Source of the DNA: Montifringilla adamsi
Lineage: Eukaryota; Chordata; Aves; Passeriformes; Passeridae
NCBI GenBank assembly: GCA_017590115.1
Contig: JAGGNK010011225.1
Span: forward strand, 993,387 to 1,057,386
DNA length: 64,000 nt
Direction of reading: 5' to 3'
A model generated the notes under the pieces. It did no database searches and was not told the DNA's origin. It was given only the letters and a program-made list of their open reading frames with translations. Below, piece by piece: positions 12,701 through 23,934 of the stretch; position 1 is the first letter of the stretch, and every line of letters begins with the position of its first letter. The translations under genes and the position numbers were made by a program.

Positions 12701-14223
12701 GTCAAATCACATTCTTAGCATGTGTCCAGTTGGTCCAGCAAACATGAATTCCATGGTAATAAGCAGTCACCGTACTTCACAAGCAATAGGCAATACTTCT
12801 ATATTTATGTACCATTGCTTTTGATTCCCCCAGGAGTTCAAAATTTATGCAAAGAGTAACATTCTTCTTTTCATGGTTTCTCCTGACCCTCTCATAATTT
12901 TTGTAGCTGCACAATTTCAAAAATCTATTGGTTCTGAAAGTTTTGGCTACTTTAACAAAAGCTAAATGAGCCCAGCCCAGTCTGTATAAGCCTCATAAAC
13001 TTAGATGATTCTTTAACCAAATGTTTTTGTGACTCTGCATTTATTCAGTGCTGGTACCAGCAGTGTCATTTAACTGCTTTATGTTTCCTGGCCCACTCAA
13101 TCTGATATACATTTAAAACTAGGTTGATGGGATTTAAACTTTCGCGTATCCTATGTGTATTTTTATTACACTTGGAAATGGATTAATGCTTCCATGTGCA
13201 AATTCTTTCTTGCAGGAGACTATTTTGTTTTTTTACATTAAAAAAAATTAGAAACAAAATGTATGATTTATGTAATTTTTTAGTACTTTCAAAATAGAAT
13301 TTTATTCTTTTCAGCCTCACTCTACATGTTTCACAGAGCATTGAGTTGTGTAATAAGTTAAGGCCCAATCCCAAATCTGTTGAAATTTTACTTGTATGGT
13401 TTTTCTTAAATGTGTGCTCCATAAGGATTCTGATATGAACAGATGTGCAAGCAGTTGTATTTTCTTATTAGCTGGAGGAATTTATGACAATGCTCATCAC
13501 AATCTGAGCTTTTAGCAATGGAGCAGGGCCTTCTTTCAGTCTGGAAGACTGCACAGGGGACAGATGACTGGAATACAGAAACATATTTTGTAGTGGTATT
13601 TCTGTCTTTGGAAGAGGCAAAATTACCTGCACAGAGCAAGTATGTTACTTCTTATTGTGTATACTAAGGTAAGCAATGAAATACTTTTAATTGACTACTT
13701 TTTTGTATTACTGGTGATGCAGCTGCTGAGTGCAGACATGGCAGATGAATCAGGGACATAGAGAAATTAAAAGGGTCAAGATGGGCTCATCATGTGTAGC
13801 TGAGTACTGTCCTCAGCTGTCCTGCTACGTCCTGTCTGCCTCTATTTCAGTGGTTATTCCTTTTGATGCTTTTAAAGGCTTGTTGTCATGACATGACAGT
13901 TTCGGATGAGAGTCCAGGAAAGATGATACACATTTTTGAATGGTAGGCTGAAGAGGAAGAGTTAAGGCTTCTAAAACAGAAGGTTGTTAAATTGAAACCT
14001 ATCACTTGGTAGGATTTTAGGTAGAAATTTAAGCTTACATGGAAAGATCCATCAATTCCATATATCATAAGAACAGTGAGGCAGGTAGAATTATCTGTGT
14101 GCCTTAAACAATTGTTCAATGTGAAAGTACTGTCCTATGCAAAGATATGTCTAGCTTTCATTTTTGTTTTTCAGAGCTGTGGGAGTTGGTTAGTTTTCTG
14201 GTCTTGTAGTGTTTTTTTTCTTT

Positions 14224-14224
<1 letters not shown>
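9783..14224. other. AT-rich DNA without a recognised gene
   Basis: About 4.4 kb with no recognised gene or interspersed repeat. A 98-codon frame (plus, 10120-10416) and others are short and lack recognisable features. A near-exact 16-17 bp local duplication (aaaaagtaatt core) is at about 12466-12498, and a T/G run at 12365-12384. Splice-like pairs (for example 11327-11366 and 13635-13668) bracket segments of only 34-40 nt and look like chance. Confidence 0.5.

Positions 14225-14265
<41 letters not shown>
14225..14265. repeat. Poly(T) tract, 41 T
   Basis: An uninterrupted run of 41 T, preceded by a shorter T run and 'ctttg'. It is the longest homopolymer in the window. It could be the poly(A) tail of a minus-strand retrocopy, but the sequence at 14266 onward shows no AATAAA signal on the minus strand and no recognisable gene. 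Simple slippage expansion is equally likely. Confidence 0.95.
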
Positions 14266-14268
<3 letters not shown>

Positions 14269-15945
14269 TTGGGACATCAGATTCACCTATGATAAAGTAA
14301 GTAGGTATATCAACCTATTCATGCTTATTGCCTATTTTCAGAATTATGGGACTATAAAAAACCTGAAGTACTTGCTATGAATTTTTATCTTAAATTAGTG
14401 TATAGTGTCTTTATTCAAAGAAGAGAGGTGGCTAAATGCATGATTCATTTTTTCACTGGCATACTGTGTTTTTGGCTGCAAACTGAATTATATATTCATT
14501 GTAATATTTTTCCATTCCTTTCTGAACAATTTTGTTCTTGATCAAGTTTTTATGAAACTGTGTATTATCTTGATCAACATCTTAGGAAATGCTGACATTT
14601 GTTCTCTACCAGATGGAGGTTTTCAGAACTCAATATCTATCTGCAATTGATTTATGAATTATCAACCCTCTTGTGGATAGATAATTTTCACTGTTGCCCT
14701 CTGCTCCAAGTTCTGATGAGAATGTTTTTTAGGGTTTTTACAGTAAATTACTTTGTTTTTATGGGCACTTTTGTAAATGCGCTTTTGTACATTATTAAAG
14801 GGAGCGAAATGGCTGCATGAAGTTTCATAAATAACAGCCATCATATACAAATTTATCTGATGGATATTATTGTATTGTATGTGTAAACAAGGTGTATGAG
14901 CAAACCTGCTGATGATCAACAGGAAAAGAGCTCCAAAGCTCTGGCTGAGAATTCAATTTTTCCTTCAGACTTGGTACTGTGTTTTTGTGTCCTCGTGCTT
15001 TGTGATGGTTCATGCTTTCTTACTTTATGGAGATGCCAGTGAAACTGGCCAGACTGCTCCTCTCTCTGTTGTTTAAAGAAGGAGATTCATTTCTTCACTC
15101 TAAAAGGTGAAAGGATGGGAAGGTAAGGGCACACCTGTGGTCTGTGATGATAGTTGCATAGTTAGATCATACTGTCTTGACATGCGGTGTATGTTGCTCT
15201 TACACAGCAGTAATGAAGAACAGAAGCTGAAAAATCTGGTATTTCTTTTGTCTTGGTTATATTGTTGTCCCAGCTGTAATTAGGTAGGATTGGTTTTGCT
15301 TTTCAATGCCTTCATTATCTTACACTTATTATACTTATTACAAATAAATATTTCTCTTGTTTCTTTACTCCTAGAAACTTGTATTTTCTTCTCTCTCTTT
15401 ATCCCGTGTTGTCTCTTCTAGCAAGATCACAGAAAACTCCTAAGATTACACTTTCCTTTTCACCTTTCAAAGGTTACAGTTCAGCTGTCATTCTTTGCCC
15501 ATTCTCCTAGTGTCTTTAAATTAAAATTCTTTGAATCTGCCATGGATATGACAGGGTGTGAATTATGATGCAATAGAACACTTATTCTTTTGAAGTGTAA
15601 GGCTAGAAGTCAAGTACCATTAATATAAAAAATATGTAAATCATTGTGCCATAAATCACTCAGTAATATATTGTGTGAGGCTATGTTGGCCTGGTGCAAT
15701 TCTTTACTTAAAAAAAACCCCAAACCAAAAAAACAAAACCATAACATAAGGAAACTTCAGGAATAATTTATTTAACTTATATTGAAATTATTTTATTGAA
15801 TACAAATTAAATTGGTTTAAATTATGATAGATATGTTATCTATTTTAGGTTAACACTAAAAGGCATACAATTGGATTTAGTTAAAAAGGAGTATAGCTAT
15901 GCATTCTTAAAGCTACTAGAATCACTGTGTTGTGTAGGATGAGTG
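14266..15945. other. AT-rich DNA without a recognised gene
   Basis: No gene or named repeat recognised. An A/C-rich simple tract occurs at about 15710-15742. Confidence 0.5.
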
Positions 15946-16300
15946 TCATAGAGTGATTTGGGTTGGAAGGCACATAAAGATCATCCAGTTTAATTTCCCC
16001 TGCCATGAGGACAGCTTTCACTAAAGCAGGCTGCTCAAAGAAAGCCACATCCAACCAGACCTTGAACACTTTCAAGGTTGGGGCATCCACAGCCTCTTTG
16101 GAAAACCTGTTCTAGTGCCTCACCACTCTCACAGTAAAGAGTATCCTCCTCATATCTAAATTAAACTTACCCTCTTTTAGTTTGAAGCCATTCCTTTTTC
16201 CTATCACTACATTCCCTTGTAAAAAGTCCCTCTCTGACTTTCTTGAACGTCTTCTTTAGGTGCTACTAGGCTGCTATCAGGTCGTCACAAAGCCTTCCCT
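15946..16300 (-). mobile_element. CR1 LINE 3' fragment, 5'-truncated
   Basis: On the plus strand this reads as the antisense CR1 3' end: 'tcatagagtgatttgggttg', 'aaagatcatccagtttaa', 'ccttgaacactttcaaggtt', 'ggggcatccacagcctcttt', 'ctagtgcctcaccactctca', 'ttagtttgaagccattcc', 'cccttgtaaaaagtccctct' and 'aggctgctatcaggtcgtca'. The copy is co-linear with a widespread bird CR1 subfamily over about 355 bp, then ends abruptly by 5' truncation near 16300, as expected for LINE retroposition. It belongs to a different subfamily from the 565-838 copy, judging by the sequence after the shared start. A 69-codon minus-strand frame inside it is repeat-derived. Confidence 0.95.
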
Positions 16301-19081
16301 AAATTCTTTCAAAATTGCTCCACTTAATCTCACAAGCAGAAGTATATGAGGATTGTGAGCATCTAGTCTGATATAAGTAGTAAAGACATTGAAGTAAAGA
16401 CAGTTAGTAAAGTAGTGAAGCCTTTTGTTACCATATCTTCTTACAGTAGCTGTTAAGATGTTGATCAAAGAAACTTCATAATACAGAATTTTGTGTTAAT
16501 AGTTTATTAGTAAAAGGATTATTCTAAAAAAATATATAAAAAAAAAAAAACCCAAAAACTTAGAGCTGTGTTAGAGCTAAACCAAAGTGGGTTTTTTCAG
16601 TTCTCAAATGCTTTGTGCTTAAATCTTAGAACTTGGACCCTTTTTATGTGTGATCCACATATGTGTGAAGCCAAAAGTTGTTGACTTATGCTGCTGTTAG
16701 TATGGAAGGACTTACATTCACAGTGAATGTGTTCCAGTTGTTGACATTCAGTAGATGCTGGAAGCATGATTAAGAGTTGAAAAACAGTTTCTCCATCTGA
16801 AATAGAGAAGTCTTTATATTCACCTCTTTGGCTTTATCTTTAGAAAAAAAAGTAATCAAAGTCTATAAAACTCCCTTTGGAGGTGTGCTACCCAAGACTC
16901 ATTTTCATGAAGATGCTACCTTAATTTTAAATAATGAAGTTATATTCAAGTTTCATCCCTCCCTTTCTCACATTTGGATTTAGGTAAAAAATGGTCTAAT
17001 GGTCAAAGCTTGTCCAACAGCTTGTCAAATGTTCACACCATAGGAGTAAGGGAATATTGTCACATTGCATCTAGTTGTTCTGGTTTTGCCTCTGACAAGG
17101 TCAAAGCACAGCACAAAGATGTGAGTTACAGTTAGAAACAAGATATAATAAATTTCTCAATAAAGAGAATTGCCTGAATTTGAAACAAATGGAGAAAATA
17201 GGCATTTTTTCATGGTTATTGCATTGTCCCATCACAGGAGCCAGTTTCTGAGAGATGCCATGCGCTTAGTATCCCAAGATAATTTAATGTGCTTTGGAAA
17301 TTTTTTTTTGCTGTTTTTTATGTCTGTCCTCCTATGGATGTATTTGCTGGTCATTAGATTTTATCTAGTTACTGAGAGTGAAAATATAATTTGGTGTGGT
17401 AGGCTTTTAAATTATACCATTTCACAGCTATTGTCACTACTAATTTCTATAAATATGCCTTCAGTGCTGCAGATACATCACACATGTTGGGCTTTCTCTT
17501 CTTTTTTTCCGTTCTGTTTACTTTTTCCTCTGGGCTTCTGAACACTCATTTTTATTGTGGAAAGGTATTGTGTTGGTCGACCTCATGAGATTTCTCTGAC
17601 TACCCCTTTTAGGTGTATAAATGCAATTGCATTGCCAGCTCAGAACTGAGCTTCAGGAAAAAAAAAAAAAAACAAACGTGCAAAGTTGGAGGTGGGCAGA
17701 AGTATCCAGAAGCTGAAATATGGAGGGTTTAATAATGGGTTTAATGGAGTTTTGAAATGGACTTATTTAGTTCAGGTCTTGGTTTTGAGATATTTAAAGA
17801 GAATAACACAACTGGCCTATTAGATTAGTTATTAATACTTCTTCAAATTATATTCTGCCACGTGTGAATTTTCAGCTGTTATAAGAATTCACTTCTCCAT
17901 ACACTTGTTTCAGACTGTGGCAGCTATATTCTCTTTTTTGGTTCACCAGCCAGCCTTTCTGGATTCAGGAACTTGACCTGAAGTCCCTCACAGAATTTAT
18001 TATCGACAGAATACCTGTGTTTTTTTGGTTGCTTGTTAGAGAACTGTTGACAGCAGACAAGATGAGAGGTGTGTGTACATACAGAAGGTAGGTCTGTGTA
18101 AGATTCATGTTCTTAGACACTGGGACAGAGAACAAAGACCCCATCAGAGACTGCAATTCTCTAATGGTTGCTCTTACTCCCTAGAGAAATAACCAGCTGG
18201 CTGACAGTTCAGATGGACACAAAGCACATTGAATTCTGATCTGTGCGTGGGGAAATTTGAGTCAAGGGATGTGTGTTGGCTTGGTGTGTCAAGGGGTAAG
18301 TGAGTGATGTTTTTGATTCCTACCTGCTGAGATACAGCCCTGGTCCTATAAGCTCAGCTTGTAAGAAGACCACTTGCTTTCATGGGGATATTCATTAGGG
18401 ATATTTTCTTCCTTTCTCTCTCTCTTTCTCTCTCTCCTTAGAGAGCTCAATAAAGAATTGTTTGGCATTAAAAGCAGGCTGTTTGTGAATAAGACATCTG
18501 AATAATGACTCTGAAATTGCTATTTTTATGCAAATATGGCTATTATGATGAGGATGAATATACAAATTAGTGAAGTCTGATACAGGAATAAGAATTAGTT
18601 AATCCAGCAAAAGCTGCAAACAGTATTTTCAATCATTCAAAGTAACTTGAGGTAATTTTTAAAATAATTTTCTCTATCTTCTTATCTTCTCACAGTTCTT
18701 CAAACTGGTTAGAGAACAATTTGGCTCTTAATGTCCAGTTGAGGAAGTGTAGAATAAAACAATTCAGTAAAATCCAAGTGTCTTACAGTCTATATAAACT
18801 AACTAAAATTGTGATTGCAATAAATTGTGGTACATCAATCGGCTCCAGATCTAATCTTGTAGTTTTAATAGTAGTTGCCTGCGATAAAACTTATTGTCTG
18901 TAGCCTAAGCCAAATTGGAAGGACTCATTCATCTGCTTCTTCAATAGAGATTCCTCAGTGTGAGCCTTCTGTTCCTCACAGGTGATAAAGGGCTCCCTTG
19001 AAAAACATGCAAAATTTATATACCAGTAGAGTTAGTGAAGATGTTGCTTTTAACTACTGAGGGAATAATTCTGAGAGCATC
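16301..19081. other. AT-rich DNA without a recognised gene
   Basis: No recognised gene. The 123-codon plus-strand frame at 17170-17541 is Leu/Phe-rich in its second half (it crosses T-rich sequence) but has no family signature I know. A-runs at about 16532-16549 and 17658-17672 and a TC-rich run at 18411-18437 are simple sequence. Confidence 0.5.
18411..18437. repeat. (TC)n simple repeat, imperfect
   Basis: A run of ct/tc dinucleotides broken by ttt, seen directly. Confidence 0.85.
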
Positions 19082-19698
19082 TGTCCTCATTTCAGTTAAG
19101 GTACAGTTAATTTGTTTTCAATAGCTGTTACAGTGCTGCTTTTTGGATTTGGAATAAGAATGGTGTTGATGATAAACTGATGTTTTGTTTTTTTCCTGTT
19201 GTGTTTATCCTAAGTCAAGGACTTTTTTTCTGTCTCATACTCTGCCATTTAGGAGGTTTGTCAAACAAAAAGCAAACTGTGAGGGAGCATAGCCAGGACA
19301 GGTGAACTGATTGGATCAAAGGGATATTCCACACCATAGAATGCCTTATCCTATGAAGAATGTAGTATATAAACTAGAAAGAGTTACCTGGAAGGGTGGC
19401 CAGTCTGGTTTCAGGAAGGGGGGGTCTGGCATCAGTCAAGGCTGGTGAGCACTTGCATTGTGCACCACTGGTTGTTTGGTTAGTTTTTTCTTTCCTTATT
19501 TTAAAAATTATAAATACTATCATTATTTTACCATCATTACATTTTCATTTGTTTTCAGTCATTACACTTTTCTTATCTCAACATACAAGATTTACTTTGA
19601 TTTTTCTCCCCATTCTACCAGGACAGGTTTGATAAGAGGAAAGGTTGAGTGAGTGGCTGTGTGGAGTTTCATCTCCAGCTGGGGTTAAAACCATGATA
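19082..19698 (+). mobile_element. Solo LTR of an avian ERVL-like endogenous retrovirus
   Basis: About 617 bp co-linear with a common bird LTR. It starts 'tgtcctcatttcagttaagg', then has 'cagtgctgctttttggattt', 'ctaagtcaaggactttttt', 'agccaggacaggtgaactg' and 'aaagggatattccacacc'. A TATATAAA box is at 19366-19373. The U5-like part includes 'tgcattgtgcaccactggtt' and 'cttatctcaacataca', and it ends 'gctggggttaaaaccatgat'. No internal retroviral sequence lies on either side, so it is a solo LTR left by LTR-LTR recombination. The flanks gcatc (19077-19081) and atatc (19699-19703) could be a 5-bp target duplication with two transitions, which fits the ERVL class. The many substitutions point to an old insertion. 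Confidence 0.88.
19366..19373 (+). promoter_or_regulatory. TATA box of the LTR (U3 promoter)
   Basis: TATATAAA lies at the place where this LTR family carries its promoter, 3' of the 'aaagggatattccacacc' block. Activity is unknown. Confidence 0.6.
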
Positions 19699-22600
19699 AT
19701 ATCTTAAATTCCTTCCTTAAATTCTAGTTTATAGACTTCTGATCATTCTAAGTTTGTTTTTTTTCTTTCAATATCAAAAGTATCTAAGAAGATAAAAAAA
19801 TGTCTGTCTGTATTTACCCCAGTGTTAAATTTTCAGTGATTTCTTGTGGAGGCTGCTTTTTATTGGATCCCCTTGTAAATGAAAAATCACTTGAGAAATA
19901 TATATGATGATGGCAATAGTGTCCTGCTCTTCTTGAGATTTCTGTTCTTACAGCTGTGTGTTAGTCCACTTGCCTCTCATTTAATCCATGTTTTCTTGGC
20001 TGCCCAGTTAGGAGGATGATGATTATTCAATACTCTTTGCAGGAAAAATCAAATCAGTGTTAAAAATTTATTAGTCTTGAATTAGTTACAAGGATTGAAT
20101 GATGTAGGCTAGAAATTAGGGTTGTTTTTTTTTTTTTTTTTTTATCAAAGCAAATTTTTTGTAGTGTTAACTGGTTGTAGTTAGCTGTGTAACATACCAT
20201 TCATATACTGTTTATGATGCCTTTTTATTCATATTCTGACAAGGACTTCTGCTGGAACAGATTTTACTTAGTTCTCCCTTTCCTACTTAGTGAAAGTATG
20301 AATTCTTTTGAATGTTAAAATGCTGTTATTGTATGGTAAGGGTACCCCACTTTAACTGTTTGGAATAGGAGAAAATTATAGCAGACGCTCATGATGTTTT
20401 ATCAAATATTGGTACTTTCAGCCCAACTTTAAAGTATGTCTTTGCTTCAAAAACTGACTCTAAAATATCCCTGTCTTAACAGACTGGTTATATGTGCATG
20501 TTCACACATATTTTGTTTTAAGAACTGTATTTGTTTCTTTGGTATTGCTTTTCTTTCTTCCGATGTAGATTAGAGATGTTTAAATGTAATACTCTGAGTT
20601 TGAAAAATGAGAAGATGTTGTAGTTAGACATTTTATTAAATATATTAATTTCAGTGTCCCTGCGCTTAATGCCTATTTTTATATCTGAATTGATGTGATA
20701 AGTTTTATTACAGGAGAGAAAAAATAACTGCTTTCAGTCAAGTGGGTTCACAACAACCTTTGTCACAGTGGTTCTGAAGAGGTCGAATTGTAGCACAATG
20801 GCACACCACACATTTCATTACTCAAAGCTCTTGATGAGAGGCTTGATTTCAGGGAGTTGTGGTTGCTTGAATACTTTTCCTAGCTGGACCACTGTGCTGC
20901 CAGAAAAAAGTTTGTTTTCTTTTTTCTAAGTGTAGTGCATGTGCATTTCCAATAGATATGAGGAACACTGGGTAAAAACCTGACTGATCACACTTGAGAC
21001 CAATGGGGTTAAAACTGATACAAGTATGAAGCTGAGCAGAAGAAGGGCAAGGCAGTGCTCCTATAGAAAAATCTGGCTTGCATTTAATGGAATAAAGGGG
21101 AAGAAAATGTGTGCTGAATATTCTGAATTCATCAGTGCACCAACTGCTGAGGAAGAAAAATAACAAACTTAGAAGACAAATAGATACAACAAAGCATTAA
21201 TACATTTTTAAGCTGAAAACTGGAGAATAAATATGGTGGTAGAACAAAAATAATAATTGTGGAAAAATGAATTAGATATGAGCATTTGACATGATTTCTA
21301 AAATTTCATTGGAGTGGGCTGTGGTGCACCTTTCCATTTTGACTGTGTGCAAATATCAGCTTTGTTGAGAAGCTCTTCTGTGTCTCTCCTGAACTTATAT
21401 AGAACAAACAGAATTTATACAGAATTCATACAGAAAATAACACATAGAATACTGGACTCTCTGGAGGGTCTGCAAAAATTAGTGTGAACAGAATCCCAAT
21501 GATATGCACAAATCCAGTAGTGAATTGCTTGTATCTTATATCTTGCTTTGTAACAATTCTGTATGACACCTAGAAACAAATTTAACAATAAATACCAAAT
21601 AGCATGAAAAAATCACTACAAAGGAGAAAAATGGCATGGAAAGAATATTCAGCTGAATGAATGGATAAGCAAAAAAATGTGTTGGCGAGTGAAGACTTTG
21701 ATCATTAAGTAACAAATAAAGTTTTAAAGGAGACTTGTTCCATTGCTTAGGCAGTGGGTAATTGGTTTTTCTCAAAACAACAAATTTAAAGTCTGGATTT
21801 ATCGGAGTATTGATGTGGCTTCCTGCAAAGGAAGTTTGTCTTAGGTGAGATAAATGACATAGACTAAAAATGGGCTCTTTCTAAATGTAGTGTTCCTGTA
21901 ATTTAAAAATGATTGTGTGTTTTGCCGTGTGGGAAAATACAGAAACGGGGACTGTGGTAAGGATTATTGATTGCTGCAGGAGTGAGTACTTCCTAAACAA
22001 TTGTATCAAAAAAAAAAAAAAAAATTCAATTAAATACTTTGAAAACTTGTAAAGCTAAATACCATCTCTTATTCAAAATATTAGCAAGTTCTGTCAACTT
22101 GAAAGATGGCACCAGCACACACAGGTGCTGTTTTTCATATTGAGCATTTGGTGCAATATGGCTCTCTGGTTATAGCACTACATAGCAGTGATATTGACGT
22201 CATATAGTACTGAACAGTTAAGTATTCCAAAATGCTGTCACAAGTCCTTTCTTTTACCCCTTTAAAGGCATGAAATGCCAAAAGCAAAAACTAGGTCTTT
22301 CCCCATGTTTTATAGTGACTTTGACTAAGGTTTTTCTTTTCAAATGCTTAGTTCTGATGCAGTCTACCAATTGTAACCATTTACTTTACACTGGGAGATT
22401 AGATGACCTGAAATCATGGATCAGATAAAAAATTATTTTGTTTCAAAGTCAAACTATTCCCTTTTGGGTTTCATACTCTTCTGTTGTCTTAGACTTCTCT
22501 TCTTCCTTTTGGGTTTTGTCTTCTGTATTCTTTTTTTTCCTCCTGACTCTAGACTGGTGGGTTTTAGTTCTTGGGGTCTTTTTTAAGTGTTATTCATGGC

Positions 22601-22714
22601 TTTGTGACTATATAATTTAATACTTTTGAAATCCGTCTACTCTTTTCTTAATTTCATCTTTTATAGGCTTCCTGATGCCTTAGCTTTTTACTCCTCATCT
22701 CTCCTGGTGACATC

Positions 22715-22738
22715 TTTTTTTTTTTTTTTTTTTTTTTT
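22715..22738. repeat. Poly(T) tract, 24 T
   Basis: Uninterrupted run of 24 T, seen directly. Confidence 0.95.
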
Positions 22739-23894
22739 ACTGATTCGTGATACCCTAACATGGCTGAGTACTGTTTTCCAAGTGAATAGCTTTATTCAGT
22801 GAAAAATGCATTTTCAGTCTTGATGAAACTTTTGAGACTGTTGCAAAATTAGGTGAATACTTAAGACCCTTTAATTTAAAAAGTCATTCCACAGTAGCAT
22901 TTTTTTAAATGGGTCCAAAGTATTTCTCTAGATTCACTGTGGACATAGCAGCATGTATAAAAACATTTGGAGAAGCTATCTGATCCTTTTCAGAAGCTTG
23001 TTGTAGTCATCAAATTTACTCATTCTTCTAATTCTAAGAAGATGGATATAAATTAAGAAAGAGAATTTTGAGTGGATTTTTCCTATTCTTTCCTGCTGAA
23101 CCTGTTCTGTGTTAATAGTTGTATTCTTATACTTCAGGATATAGCAATGGAATGGTCATCTGTGGGGTCAGCAGTACCTGAGTTCTGGACCCTATTCAGA
23201 GATTATTTCACATAAAGTGAAACTGTTTAAGATGGAGACAAACGTGCACCAGAAGAGCTACATTTCAAAGTCTGGGGAAAAATTCTGAGGGTGCACAGTG
23301 GAAATTTGTAGCCTGCTCTCCAGAGGAATCCTCTAACCAGATGCTCATAAACTAGAGAGAGCATTACAACTCTCTTCTCTGCAAGTTATAGATTTGGCTC
23401 TTGTGTGTGCAGGTATATCTGTTTGTGTATCACCTAGTACTCCACTTCAACCAAAAAACTTGAAAACGTGATGAAATAATTTCTCTCTAAACTTATAGAA
23501 ATGTATGGTTTCAAACGCAAAGTATTGTGTCAGCTCTTACTTTTGGCTGTGCCTGAAAAACATTTTCAGCACTTTGGCCATTAAATGATAAAAATAAGTC
23601 ATCCATTGAGCACAATCTAGACCCAAAAGATCAGGTCTGTCATCATCTTTGTCAAATTCTTCAGGTGATTATGTCAGCAGCAGCTCTGTTGCCTTCATTA
23701 GAGCTTTAGCCATGTATTATGTCAAATTCGGGTGTCTGTAAAGAAAATTCATCTCCTTTAACAACAGCAGTTGGCTGGAAATCTCTACCTTTTAAATCTC
23801 TACCTGCATTTCATGTCTTGGCTGAGAGATCCCAGTGTGCATGCAGTAAATATAACAAGATAATTTGCTTAGTGGCTAATTTCTTATTTTTCAG

Positions 23895-23934
23895 AGGGAG
23901 CAACTTTGGAGAACTTGTTGTTATTGCTATAAAG
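23895..23934 (+). other. Candidate small exon
   Basis: A strong acceptor (ttcttatttttcag, ending 23894) and a near-consensus donor (AAAG|GTAAGC, at 23935) bracket 40 nt. One frame is open right through and reads G-S-N-F-G-E-L-V-V-I-A-I-K after a single leading base. A second frame is also open. The segment is too short for family recognition. Pairs of good splice motifs this close do occur by chance in 64 kb. It could also be a non-coding RNA exon. Confidence 0.18.

Noticed and set aside
17170..17541. 123-codon plus-strand frame with hydrophobic stretches, possible membrane protein
   Set aside because: Hydrophobicity comes from T-rich codons (Phe, Leu); no family motif and no splice or promoter support.
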